In this document: piece after piece, positions 1-7,241 of the stretch
Numbering within the stretch: position 1 is the stretch's first letter
How the letters are laid out: each line of letters starts with the position of its first letter
Source: JBNJEM01 sp051745935
GTDB taxonomy: Bacteria > Planctomycetota > Planctomycetia > Pirellulales > Pirellulaceae
NCBI GenBank assembly: GCA_051745935.1
Contig: JBNJEM010000049.1
Span: 1-22,377 of the forward strand
Reading direction: 5' to 3'
DNA length: 22,377 bases
Translations under genes and position numbers: made by a program
The notes under the pieces: model-generated
Told to the model about the DNA's origin: nothing
Seen by the model: only the letters and a program-made list of their open reading frames with translations
Databases searched by the model: none

Positions 1-1
1 T

Positions 2-111
2 TCAGGCGGTTGGATTTTTCCGGGCGGAACGCTGCCCGACGCAAGCCGTCCTCCCGTTGGTCGGACTCGCGGCGGAGAAAGTCATCCGCGACCAGTATAA
101 AACAGTATTGG
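2..111 (+). repeat. Dispersed repeat A, copy 1
   Basis: This is the first of three copies of a ~105-bp intergenic element; the others are at 5727-5835 (+) and 14750-14854 (-). Positions 31-70 are identical to 5758-5797 over all 40 nt and differ from the complement of 14778-14817 at one position. The core contains CCGAC and GTCGG about 20 nt apart, which could form a short stem. The left end may be cut by the window edge. The copy lies upstream of the DUF1573 gene. I see no reading frame that clearly explains the conservation, so a dispersed non-coding element is the best description. Confidence 0.85.
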
Positions 112-199
112 ACTGAAGCGAGATAGGCCGCATAATCGAAGTAATGGCTTTTTTGCTTTTTGCCCGAGTTGTCATGGCGGTAATGCAGGGAGAATTCCG

Positions 200-1240
200 G
201 TGTTTCGTTTACTTGTCATATGTACCCTATTGACAGCGATCCATGCTCCAGTCGCCAGCGCCCAACAGTGGGCCCGGAAAATGTTCCTCAGCTGCAACGA
301 GAAGCTGAGCCACGATTTTGGGGTAATCGCCAAGGGCTCAAAAGCGGTGCACGATTTCGAATTTCAGAATATCTTTGAAGAGGATGTTCACGTTGCTGGA
401 GTCCGAAGCAGTTGCGGGTGCGCGAAGCCCGAGATTACAAAGCACACGCTGAAGACCTGGGAAAAGGGGACGATTCGGGCGGTTTTCAACACCAAGACAC
501 GGTCTCACGCGAACAGCGCGACGCTCACCGTCATCATAGACCGCCCCTACCATGCCGAAGTGCAGCTCTCGGTTCGTGGTTACATCCGGGCCGATGTCTT
601 GTTCGAGCCGGGAAGTGCTGCTTTTGGGGAGGTTGAGCAGGGGCAAGGGGCCGAACGGATCATCAACGTGAGTCACACGGGGCGTTCAAATTGGGAAATT
701 GTCGACGTCCGCAGCGCGAACCCCCATTTCGAAGTAGAATTGAGCGACCGCCAGACCAACTCTGGCCGCGTGACGTACGAGATGCTCGTGCGGCTGAAAA
801 AGGACGCTCCGGCCGGTTACATCCACGATCAGCTGACCATCGTGACAAACGATTCCTATAAAGCAGCCCTCGAATTACCCGTCCAGGGGCGCGTGACCTC
901 ACCACTGTCGGTCAGCCCTTCTTCGCTGTTTCTGGGGGTCCTAAAGCCAGGAGAAGTAGCTAACAAGCAACTGTTCGTGCGTGGCTCCAAACCGTTTAAG
1001 ATCACCAGCATCGACTGCACGGGGGACTCGTTTGAATTCACGGTCCCCGACACCTCCAAACCCGCGCATCTGGTTCCCGTCACGTTCACGGCCGGAGCCG
1101 AGTCTGGGTCGATCTCGGAGGAAATCGAGATCAAAACGGATCTCGGGGCGACCACCCGTTGCACGGCGTCGGCCACCATTACCGAAGCGGAAGGCGAGTC
1201 TTCAAATTCCGCCACGGGGCAACTGGACGACAGCTCTTAA
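200..1240 (+). CDS. Exported DUF1573 domain protein
   Basis: The 346-aa product probably starts at GTG 200, because AGGGAGA at 187-193 is a good ribosome binding site about 6 nt upstream. A signal peptide is visible: basic start, hydrophobic residues 4-18, and a likely cut after ASA at 19-21. Residues about 33-128 match the DUF1573 pattern, with HDFG near 38-41, a hydrophobic beta-strand pattern and the typical SCGC at 71-74. Two further Ig-like stretches follow, at about 132-232 (FGEVEQGQ) and 235-328 (LFLGVLKPGE), so it reads as three tandem beta-sandwich modules with an acidic, Ser-rich tail. Proteins of this kind are common in planctomycetes and Bacteroidetes and are presumed extracytoplasmic; no biochemical role is established. 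It stands alone, flanked by repeat A upstream and repeat B downstream. Confidence 0.85.
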   Translation: MFRLLVICTLLTAIHAPVASAQQWARKMFLSCNEKLSHDFGVIAKGSKAVHDFEFQNIFEEDVHVAGVRSSCGCAKPEITKHTLKTWEKGTIRAVFNTKTRSHANSATLTVIIDRPYHAEVQLSVRGYIRADVLFEPGSAAFGEVEQGQGAERIINVSHTGRSNWEIVDVRSANPHFEVELSDRQTNSGRVTYEMLVRLKKDAPAGYIHDQLTIVTNDSYKAALELPVQGRVTSPLSVSPSSLFLGVLKPGEVANKQLFVRGSKPFKITSIDCTGDSFEFTVPDTSKPAHLVPVTFTAGAESGSISEEIEIKTDLGATTRCTASATITEAEGESSNSATGQLDDSS

Positions 1241-1260
1241 AGGGTGTTTTTGAACTGCAT

Positions 1261-1341
1261 GTGTTTTGCTTACGTGGGACCTCGAGCTTGACGAACATGC
1301 CAAAGTTCATCGCCGAACATGACGCCAAAGTTGCCTTCTAG
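1261..1341 (+). repeat. Dispersed repeat B, copy 1
   Basis: These 81 nt align without gaps to the complement of 6469-6549, with 65 of 81 positions identical by my count. In the frame starting at 1261 both copies read VFC-x-RGT-x-SLTNM-x-KF-x-AEH and this copy ends in TAG. It begins 20 nt after the stop of the DUF1573 gene and lies between that gene and the convergent zinc-ribbon gene. It could be a remnant of a short gene family or a non-coding dispersed element; substitutions between the copies fall on all three codon positions, so they do not decide the question. Confidence 0.75.
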
Positions 1342-1375
1342 AGTTACCTTCCGTCCGTACTGCCTGTGGGGCCCC

Positions 1376-2785
1376 TTACTTCAGCACCACTGGGAATCCT
1401 CCCATGACAACCATGGATCCGTCCCCTTCGTAGCCCAAGAGGTCGCGACGGGGGTGTTCGACGATGGCCCCGAGCATGAGAATGCGATCACTGGGGGCGA
1501 AAGTCAGCCGAGGGTCCACGCGGCTGACCACGGTCACGGTTCTTTTCTCAAGGGATGCAAGCTCTAACGTTGTCTCATGAATCTGTCCGGACCTCTGGAT
1601 CTTGTTGACGGTTCCGAACAGGAAAACACCGTCGGTCGAGCGGTTCGACTGCTCGAGCCATTCGGCCGCCTGATTCCCGATCATGGCCAACTTTTCCGGT
1701 TGTTTTTTGAATGTCTCCAGTACATCCTTGAGGGCCGTTGCCAGCTCTCCGACTTGAGGGTTATTGGGGGGCGGATATGTCATGGCTTCGCCCAAGCGCG
1801 CGAACGCCTCGTAGAATTGGGCCGTCAATTCGGCACGAGGAGGGTCATCGGGGCCTAAGTCGACATCCCAGCTAATGCTCGCTTGTATGGCCGTTTCCAG
1901 TGCCGCGCGTACATCCTCCAGCGTGTACCGCGGAACGCCTCGGACCCCTCGAGCGACGCGTTCGGTTGGAGCGGGCTCCGTTGGTTGCTGGGTGGTTGGC
2001 AGTTGCTGGTTGTCGTCTTCGCCCACCGGTGCGCCGGATTGGGGTTCAGACTGGACGCCACGCTCGCCAGGAACCTCCTCTCGCCTACTTTCGTCTCTCT
2101 TCTTATCCTCAGCGGTCTCTTGGCGAGTCGTCCCGGGAGTGGGCAGCGCTGAGCCATTGCTGGGCCGCGGCTCGGCCCGCGGCTGCTCGATCCTCGGTGG
2201 ATTCCGGCGCGGATGGGACACTGGCAATTGAGCGTCGTCGGCATCGGATGGCGGGGCGTGGAATTGTCGTGGAACCGCCCACGGGGCAACACGGCTAACG
2301 CTCGGGCCAAGCCTCAACAAATCGCGTTTGTAGCCGGTGGGGACAAACCACCACAGAATGATCTGCGCGGCCGGAATGGCGAGCAGGGCGCCGGCAATGA
2401 TCTTGCACGCCTCCACCGTGGGGTTCTTTTGGGGGCCCCGCTGCGCGGCCCGCCCCGTGGGACGCTCCTCCGCGTCGTTCACCGAGTCGGGCGTAAAGTC
2501 AAACGGGGGCAGCGAATCCGCCCCGTCTTCAGGCTCGGGCGAACTCAAAAAGGCCTCGGGGTCCCCGCTCGACAAGCCATCTCGATCGTCGGGCGTTTCA
2601 ACGCCCTCCCGTGGCTCCACGCTGGAACCGCCTTCCAAAACGATTAAAGCGGGCGGTAGCTGGGTGAGAAAGGCCCTCAGCTCGAACTCTTCGTGACAGA
2701 ATGGGCAGCGTACAACGCTATCTGACGTTGCATCCACCGGTACCGTCACACGTTCTTGGCAAGACGGACACGATGCCACGGTCAT
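1376..2785 (-). CDS. Zinc-ribbon, single-TM protein of unknown function
   Basis: The product has 469 aa if started at ATG 2785, chosen because GGAG lies 6 nt upstream and the zinc ribbon then begins at residue 6. The frame is open further upstream (ATG 2842, 2944), but that extension lacks protein-like character. Residues 6-30 carry CPSC...CPFC, a four-cysteine zinc ribbon of the type seen at the N terminus of many planctomycete proteins. An acidic linker follows (about 55-110), then one probable transmembrane helix (about 127-148, ending WWFVPTGYKRD), a Pro/Arg/Glu-rich disordered linker (about 175-290) and a C-terminal folded region (about 300-469). No enzyme motif is visible. The layout suggests a cytoplasmic ribbon tethered to a domain across the membrane, which is inference. 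It is convergent with the DUF1573 gene. Confidence 0.75.
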   Translation of the reverse strand: MTVASCPSCQERVTVPVDATSDSVVRCPFCHEEFELRAFLTQLPPALIVLEGGSSVEPREGVETPDDRDGLSSGDPEAFLSSPEPEDGADSLPPFDFTPDSVNDAEERPTGRAAQRGPQKNPTVEACKIIAGALLAIPAAQIILWWFVPTGYKRDLLRLGPSVSRVAPWAVPRQFHAPPSDADDAQLPVSHPRRNPPRIEQPRAEPRPSNGSALPTPGTTRQETAEDKKRDESRREEVPGERGVQSEPQSGAPVGEDDNQQLPTTQQPTEPAPTERVARGVRGVPRYTLEDVRAALETAIQASISWDVDLGPDDPPRAELTAQFYEAFARLGEAMTYPPPNNPQVGELATALKDVLETFKKQPEKLAMIGNQAAEWLEQSNRSTDGVFLFGTVNKIQRSGQIHETTLELASLEKRTVTVVSRVDPRLTFAPSDRILMLGAIVEHPRRDLLGYEGDGSMVVMGGFPVVLK

Positions 2786-3301
2786 GGTAGTCTCCGATGA
2801 TACCGCTACGGGTTGATCTCTCAGTGTAAATGAAACCGCCATGAGGGGCGGATGTCGCCGATGCCGAAGGTGATGGCAAGTGAAAAGCCAGTCGGAGTCG
2901 TTCCGCCATTGGTAGCGGTTCACGGGCGCGGGAACACGCCTCACACGTCCATTTCACTTAATTCTAACGGACCAACCGGGTTAAGGCTGCCCCCGAACTT
3001 TCCGCGCGGCGGCCCCATCCGCCAACCGTCCGTACAAGCATCCAGAGTAGTGTATCAGGCACCGGCTAGCCGTGCCTACAGAAAACTCGTGGCGTTCTTA
3101 CAAGAATTCCGGTCAGAGAAGATAAAGAAGCCGGAAAAGCTTTGCCGATAGTACCGCCATTGACGATTTCAGAAGTGACACTTTAGCCGCCTGAAGTCCC
3201 GGGCTATCCGGGGCGACAACCCTTTGAAAAGGATCCCGTCGAAAACGCAGCGTAAAGGCTTGTCCTCCACCGTATTGTTTCTGATCGCGTGAAGTATATT
3301 C
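2786..3301. other. Divergent intergenic region, 516 bp
   Basis: This gap separates the divergent zinc-ribbon (-) and lipoprotein (+) genes and should hold both promoters, though I cannot assign convincing -35/-10 pairs. It contains a near-perfect palindrome at 3057-3077 centred on CGGCTAGCCG, one REP-like hairpin at 3180-3197, and at 3235-3247 the string CCCGTCGAAAACG, which also occurs in repeat C. The last two suggest a decayed REP-C composite. An open frame at 2852-3151 (+) has composition unlike the neighbouring proteins and is not called. Confidence 0.6.
3180..3197 (+). repeat. REP-like hairpin, copy 1
   Basis: ACTTTAGCCGCCTGAAGT is an imperfect palindrome: 7-nt arms with a 4-nt loop. 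The same 18-nt structure recurs at 6754-6771 (-), 11355-11372 (+) and 11686-11703. This is the most diverged of the four in its flanks; GTGACA precedes it where the 6754 and 11355 copies have GTAACA. Confidence 0.7.
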
Positions 3302-4339
3302 ATGTCACGTGCGCCCGTTCTGCCACATTCGAACCGCTTGTTTTACTTTGGCCTAATCTGCTGGGGCCTGTCTTTCGGCTGCGCGCCGCTTCCGATCGTC
3401 AAGCATCAACCCCAATATCATAACCCGTTCCCGCAGTTACACCGCGTGGCCATCTTGCCCTTTTTCAACCTTTCCTCCGAACCCACGGTCAACCAGGATG
3501 AAGTGGCGGAGGCGTACTTCAACGAATTGCAGGCGATCCGCGGCTTTGAGGTCGTGCCGCCGGGGGTGGTGAAGCAGTGGCTGGACGCCAATGACATTAA
3601 GATTAACAGCGATACGGATTTCCAGTTTCTAGCGAGACAACTCGGGGTGGACGTTCTGATCCGTGGCGCCGTCACGGAATACTCGCCGTATTATCCGCCT
3701 CGGATCGGGCTGGCAGTCGATTGGTATGCCGCGAATCCGTCATTTCACCCCATCCCACCCGGTTACGGGCTGCCGTGGGCGACGTCGGAGGAGGAATACA
3801 TTCCCGATTCACTGGTGTTCGAAGCGGAATTCGCGCTTGCACGAGAGCAGCTCGAGACTCAGACTCCGGAGATACCACCTCATCGAACCGGCACCGCGGA
3901 GCCGGATGAGGCCCAGGAGTCTGGGGTCGCCCGGATCGGTACCTCGGAGAACTCTTCCGCGGAGGCGGAGCGGCAACCCGGGGCGCAAGCGGAGACCGTT
4001 CCGCCGGGCGAATGGCCCGCGTCCCCCCCCGACTGGCCCGACCCACGCGGTTTTGTTCCGAAGCCGCCGTCACCGATGCGACCGCCGTACCGACCCCAGC
4101 ATCAACCGATCATCACGCATACGCGGATTTATCGTGGCGACGATGAAAAGTTGACCCAAAGATTGGAAGATTATTGCTTCTTCCGAGACGACGCGCGAAT
4201 CGGAGGCTGGCAAAGTTATCTGTTGCGAAGTGAAGACTTTATCCGGTTCTGTTGCCATTTACATATTTCCGAAATATTGGCCGCTCGCGGCGGCAGTGGG
4301 AAAACGCGAGTGGTGTGGCGGTGGCCCACCGACCGATAG
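3302..4339 (+). CDS. Putative lipoprotein with ILPF-type N-terminal domain
   Basis: The 345-aa product has a lipoprotein-type signal: hydrophobic residues 13-26 ending LSFG before Cys27. After the cysteine, residues about 47-130 contain VAILPFFNLSSEP, EAYFNELQ, FEVVPPGVV and LGVDVLIRGAVTEYSPYYPPRIGL. This order resembles the nucleotide-binding-like fold shared by outer-membrane assembly lipoproteins such as the CsgG, LpoB and GNA1162 groups, where ILPF-N marks the first strand. Residues about 190-275 are Pro/Glu-rich and probably disordered; the C terminus (about 285-335) is a conserved-looking helical segment. It probably sits in a membrane facing the periplasm and may support an envelope assembly. 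The ribosome binding site before 3302 is weak. The next gene begins 79 nt downstream, so co-transcription is plausible. The family resemblance is by eye only. Confidence 0.75.
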   Translation: MSRAPVLPHSNRLFYFGLICWGLSFGCAPLPIVKHQPQYHNPFPQLHRVAILPFFNLSSEPTVNQDEVAEAYFNELQAIRGFEVVPPGVVKQWLDANDIKINSDTDFQFLARQLGVDVLIRGAVTEYSPYYPPRIGLAVDWYAANPSFHPIPPGYGLPWATSEEEYIPDSLVFEAEFALAREQLETQTPEIPPHRTGTAEPDEAQESGVARIGTSENSSAEAERQPGAQAETVPPGEWPASPPDWPDPRGFVPKPPSPMRPPYRPQHQPIITHTRIYRGDDEKLTQRLEDYCFFRDDARIGGWQSYLLRSEDFIRFCCHLHISEILAARGGSGKTRVVWRWPTDR

Positions 4340-4418
4340 GACATAGGGATCGGAAAAAGAACGTGTTTCCGTGCTCGCGGGACTGATGCTAACTATCACT
4401 CGGAGGAGAGGACTCGAG

Positions 4419-4682
4419 GTGAGCAACGATATTAACGTCTTAGCATTGGTGAAGAACAAGGAGCGATATGTCTTCCTGTACGATGACGACAATCGTGCGG
4501 AGACTTTACGCACATTGGGCCGTTACGCTTCAAACCAAGAATTGAGTTTCACATGGTATGACGCGGCCGTGTTGAGCCAGAAGATCCGCCAAACCGCACT
4601 GCAAACTCAAGAAACTGCATCCTCGACTCGCTTCGATTTACCCTATTCCACGGGTAACTTTTATCGCGAAGACGACATGTAG
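4419..4682 (+). CDS. Small conserved-type protein, 87 aa
   Basis: GTG 4419 is preferred because GGAGGAGAGG at 4402-4411, about 7 nt upstream, is the strongest ribosome binding site in the window. An ATG at 4371 would add 16 residues with poor character. The product begins SNDINVLALVKNKERYVFLY and continues through an alpha-helical RAETLRTLGRYAS and FTWYDAAVLSQKIRQ to an acidic tail. It has no signal peptide or membrane segment. I associate this sequence type with short planctomycete proteins of unknown function, but cannot name a family. The YVFLYDD strand followed by RAETLRTL resembles small regulatory or partner proteins, which is only a guess. It lies between the lipoprotein and xerC genes on the same strand (53 nt before the latter). 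Confidence 0.8.
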   Translation: MSNDINVLALVKNKERYVFLYDDDNRAETLRTLGRYASNQELSFTWYDAAVLSQKIRQTALQTQETASSTRFDLPYSTGNFYREDDM

Positions 4683-4735
4683 CTCGACGCCAAAGGGCGG
4701 GACACCATTGCCGGATTCGAACAGGATTCGAACTG

Positions 4736-5656
4736 ATGCAATCTGCCACGGCACGATTCCTGCGTTACCTTCAGGTGGAACGTAACGCGTCCGAACTCAC
4801 GATCAAGTCCTATCGCGAGGATCTCACGACGCTGCTGGAGTTCCTGGGGGGTGAGTCAGGGGAGGTGCCCCGGCCGGGCGACATCACCCCGCTAACATTG
4901 CGAGCCTACGTGGCCGCGTTGTACGAGGCCGATTACGCCGCCTCCTCGGTCGCCCGTCATCTCGCCTGCCTCCGAAGTTTCTTTCGGTTCGCCCAGCGGG
5001 AGGGCCTGGCGGAGCAGAACCCCGCCAAACCGCTCCGCAACCCTCGTCCCGCTCGCAAACTACCACACTTCTTGACCACCGACGAGGTTTCGCAATTGCT
5101 CGAGGCGCCCTCCAAAGACACTTCGCTCGGATTGCGGGATCGGGCCATGCTGGAAACCACCTATTCCGCCGGTTTGCGAGTCAGTGAGTTGGTGGCCACC
5201 AATGACGATGATCTGGATCTGCAGGCCGGATTGGTGCGGATTCGCGGCAAGGGGCGCCGCGAGCGACTAGCCCCGCTGGGCAGCCACGCTGTGCGAGCCA
5301 TCGAAAAGTGGCTGAACGTTCGAGCCGCTCGCGACGGCCATGAGGGACCTCGCCCCACGTTCCTCAACCGGTTTGGCAAGCGACTGACCACGCGCAGCGT
5401 CGCTCGCATGCTCGAAAAATACCTCAAGCAAACCTCGCTCGATACACGCACCTCGCCCCATACACTGCGACACAGCTTCGCCACTCACTTGCTGGACGCA
5501 GGCGCCGACATTCGCAGCGTCCAGGAACTGTTGGGGCACAAAAGTCTGGTGACCACGCAGATCTATACGCATGTCAGCACCGCCGGGCTGCGGGCAGCGT
5601 ACGAAAAAGCGCATCCGCGCGCCAGACTCTCAACTCGCGACGCATCGTCAAATTGA
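4736..5656 (+). CDS. xerC: Tyrosine recombinase XerC/XerD family
   Basis: The 306-aa product has the normal length and layout of a Xer recombinase. The N-terminal SAM-like core-binding domain spans about 3-90 (LRYLQVERNASELTIKSYREDL). The catalytic domain spans about 108-295 with every active-site residue in place: Arg148 (GLRVSEL), Lys172 (RGKGRRER), His242 and Arg245 (HTLRHSF), His268 (LGHKS) and nucleophile Tyr277 (IYTHVS). Xer enzymes resolve chromosome dimers at dif near the terminus. Its length and lack of phage neighbours favour the housekeeping enzyme over an integrase. XerC and XerD cannot be separated from this sequence alone. No dif-like site was recognised here. The start follows a short direct repeat of GGATTCGAAC (4713-4733); the upstream AGGA is a modest ribosome binding site. 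Confidence 0.93.
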   Translation: MQSATARFLRYLQVERNASELTIKSYREDLTTLLEFLGGESGEVPRPGDITPLTLRAYVAALYEADYAASSVARHLACLRSFFRFAQREGLAEQNPAKPLRNPRPARKLPHFLTTDEVSQLLEAPSKDTSLGLRDRAMLETTYSAGLRVSELVATNDDDLDLQAGLVRIRGKGRRERLAPLGSHAVRAIEKWLNVRAARDGHEGPRPTFLNRFGKRLTTRSVARMLEKYLKQTSLDTRTSPHTLRHSFATHLLDAGADIRSVQELLGHKSLVTTQIYTHVSTAGLRAAYEKAHPRARLSTRDASSN

Positions 5657-5667
5657 GTATATTGGCG

Positions 5668-5697
5668 TTGTGGTGGACAAGCTTGTGGTGGACAAGC
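5668..5697 (+). repeat. Perfect 15-bp tandem duplication
   Basis: TTGTGGTGGACAAGC occurs twice head to tail with no mismatch, 11 nt after the xerC stop codon. Two identical units suggest a recent local duplication. Confidence 0.85.
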
Positions 5698-5726
5698 GAG
5701 AGTGTAGCCCTCCGGATTCGTGTGTA

Positions 5727-5835
5727 TTTCAGGCGGTCGGATTCTTCCGGATGGAAAGCTGCCCGACGCAAGCCGTCCTCCCGTTGGTCGGACTCGCTAC
5801 GGACAACGTCATTTGCGACCGCTGTAAAACAACGT
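5727..5835 (+). repeat. Dispersed repeat A, copy 2
   Basis: This second copy fills much of the xerC-apt gap. Its core at 5758-5797 is identical to 31-70. Similarity continues on both sides (TTTCAGGCGG before, GTCAT...GCGACC and TAAAACA after). It ends about 70 nt before the apt start, so it may lie within or near the apt leader. Confidence 0.85.
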
Positions 5836-5907
5836 GGGATGCCCCCGGTCAGGGCGACCACGGTTCGAAACGGCCGGCCATCGCTGGCCCCGCTCGCGAG
5901 GTAAACA

Positions 5908-6441
5908 ATGCAAGAGAAAACCGATTTGGATTTGAAAGAATACATTCGAGACATTCCCGATTTTCCGAAACCAGGAATTCTCTTTCGCGACATCACCCCT
6001 CTGTTGGGATCCCCCCGGGCGTTCGGCGAGTGCGTGCGTCGATTGGCGGAGCACTATCGGGATCGTGAGATTGACGCGGTGGTCGCCGCCGAGGCTCGCG
6101 GCTTCGTCTTTGCCGCGCCGCTGGCGCTGCAACTGGACGCCGCCTTTGTCCCGATCCGAAAACCGGGAAAACTTCCCTTCGAAACACTCTCCTACCACTA
6201 TGAACTGGAATACGGTTCGGACACCCTGGAAATGCACGCTGATGCCCTCCGCCCTGGCCAAAACGCGTTGGTGGTGGACGATCTACTGGCCACCGGCGGA
6301 ACGATTGATGCCTGCTGTCAATTGTTAAGGGAAGCCGAAGCCAACATCGTGGGGTGTGCCTTTGTCGTTGAACTGTTGAGCCTCAACGGGGCCAAACGGA
6401 TTGGGAACCACGAGGTTTTCAGCCTCATTCGGTACGAATGA
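5908..6441 (+). CDS. apt: Adenine phosphoribosyltransferase
   Basis: The enzyme salvages adenine: adenine plus PRPP gives AMP and pyrophosphate, in the cytoplasm. The 177-aa length is typical. Visible family features are the N-terminal IRDIPDFPKPGILFRDITPLL (residues 13-33), which forms the base-binding lobe; the AEARGF segment at 61-66; the flexible-loop region RKPGKLPFET at 84-93; and the PRPP-binding signature VVDDLLATGGT at 122-132 with its paired Asp residues. The start at ATG 5908 has GAGG about 8 nt upstream. It follows xerC by 251 nt occupied largely by a dispersed repeat, so it probably has its own promoter. All key residues look intact. Confidence 0.96.
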   Translation: MQEKTDLDLKEYIRDIPDFPKPGILFRDITPLLGSPRAFGECVRRLAEHYRDREIDAVVAAEARGFVFAAPLALQLDAAFVPIRKPGKLPFETLSYHYELEYGSDTLEMHADALRPGQNALVVDDLLATGGTIDACCQLLREAEANIVGCAFVVELLSLNGAKRIGNHEVFSLIRYE

Positions 6442-6468
6442 AATAAGCGAGTCGGCGGCGATCCCGCT

Positions 6469-6549
6469 CTGGAAAGAAACGTTGCTGCGATGTTCGGCGG
6501 TGAACTTTAGCATATTCGTCAAACTCAACGTCCCACGCGAGCAAAACAC
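6469..6549 (-). repeat. Dispersed repeat B, copy 2
   Basis: The complement of this stretch matches 1261-1341 over 81 ungapped positions (65 identical). In the frame matching copy 1 it reads VFCSRGTLSLTNMLKF... and stays open past the point where copy 1 has TAG. It lies 25 nt downstream, in minus-strand sense, of repeat C (6575-6655), so here B and C form one unit. The frame runs on antisense into the end of apt, and no ATG lies between the upstream TAA and module B; a gene is not called. Confidence 0.75.
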
Positions 6550-6574
6550 CTTCGCGTATTCGTAGCGGAGTGGA

Positions 6575-6655
6575 CTGGCGGCAATCGGTTCCTGGACATC
6601 CTGGACGTTTTCGACCGTCGGTTCGACAGGAAAATCGTCCGACAGGAAAACCGTG
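6575..6655 (-). repeat. Dispersed repeat C, copy 1
   Basis: The complement aligns without gaps over 81 nt to 11389-11469; I count 13 mismatches (84% identity). In the shared frame both read DFPVEP-x-VENVQD...PIAA. By that frame the differences fall 6, 1 and 6 on codon positions 1, 2 and 3, a pattern that weakly favours past coding constraint. It is separated from its REP-like hairpin (6754-6771) by the MITE-like element at 6665-6735. Confidence 0.8.
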
Positions 6656-6664
6656 TCTTACAGC

Positions 6665-6735
6665 CCGTAACAAAACAACGTTCCCGTTCCCAAAAACTCC
6701 CTCGGTGAAAGGAAACCTGACTGGTTTTGTTACGG
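6665..6735. mobile_element. MITE-like element M1 (71 bp, 12-bp TIRs)
   Basis: CCGTAACAAAAC at 6665-6676 and GTTTTGTTACGG at 6724-6735 are perfect 12-bp inverted repeats with 47 nt between. The complement of 11961-12038 has the same architecture, and a 44-nt internal stretch matches at 35 positions. It encodes nothing and is far too small for a transposase. It interrupts the REP-C composite: REP and C modules lie 98 nt apart here but 16 nt apart at 11373-11388. No target-site duplication is obvious, so the mechanism of movement is unknown. Confidence 0.7.
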
Positions 6736-6753
6736 CTTCTCAAGCAAAGATCA

Positions 6754-6771
6754 ACTTCAGACGACTAAAGT
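6754..6771 (-). repeat. REP-like hairpin, copy 2
   Basis: ACTTCAGACGACTAAAGT is an imperfect hairpin with a 4-nt loop. Including flanks, the complement of 6746-6777 matches 11349-11380 at 31 of 32 positions, so these two copies are much closer to each other than to the copies at 3180 and 11686. Confidence 0.8.
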
Positions 6772-6824
6772 GTTACGCGCGTTCGTCATTCTCGCTTCAC
6801 TCCCGTGAACAGGGGGCCGCGAAA

Positions 6825-7241
6825 TCACGCTCGCTCGTTTTTTTTGTCTTGCTCCAACTCCGCTGACATCCCCCGGGCTAACCGTTGAGGGACCGGCACG
6901 ATCTTACCTTCGGGCGCGAGACAGGCCACCGTGACTTTGGCCGCCGCCAGCTTTGTCCCGTCACTGACACGAATCACGTCTTGACGCAGCAGAAAACGGA
7001 CCCGGCGCACGCGCTCAGGCTCAACCGTGATCTCGACTTCATCACCCAACACGGCCGGGGTAAGATAATCGATTTCGACGCGAACGACCGAAAAAAGAAT
7101 GCCCTGGTTCGCGTAATCGGCAAGGGAAACTCCCCATTCGTCTAGCCAATCGGAACGGGCCATCTCCAACCAACGAAGATAGTTTCCATAGTAAACCACC
7201 CCGGCCGCATCCGTGTCCGCGTAGTAAACCTTGGTCTTCAC
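6825..7241 (-). CDS. YbgC-like acyl-CoA thioesterase (hotdog fold)
   Basis: The 138-aa product is a single hotdog-fold domain of normal length. The N terminus has the 4-hydroxybenzoyl-CoA thioesterase/YbgC signature YYADTDAAGVVYYGNYLRWLE (residues 6-26), in which Asp11 corresponds to the catalytic aspartate of YbgC. Such enzymes hydrolyse short acyl-CoA or acyl-carrier thioesters; in proteobacteria ybgC sits with the tol-pal genes, which are not present here, so the substrate is unknown. The start is GTG 7241, with GGAG 8 nt upstream. The C terminus is Lys/Glu-rich (EQDKKNERA). No signal peptide, so cytoplasmic. It is divergent from the CPBP protease gene across a 362-bp gap. Confidence 0.9.
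   Translation of the reverse strand: MKTKVYYADTDAAGVVYYGNYLRWLEMARSDWLDEWGVSLADYANQGILFSVVRVEIDYLTPAVLGDEVEITVEPERVRRVRFLLRQDVIRVSDGTKLAAAKVTVACLAPEGKIVPVPQRLARGMSAELEQDKKNERA

Noticed and set aside
2852..3151. 99-residue plus-strand open frame upstream of the lipoprotein
   Set aside because: It begins inside the antisense leader of the zinc-ribbon gene, shows no protein-like pattern and crosses a palindrome.
4736..5656. Phage or integron integrase
   Set aside because: Length, domain layout and lack of mobile-element cargo or attachment sites fit a housekeeping Xer recombinase better.
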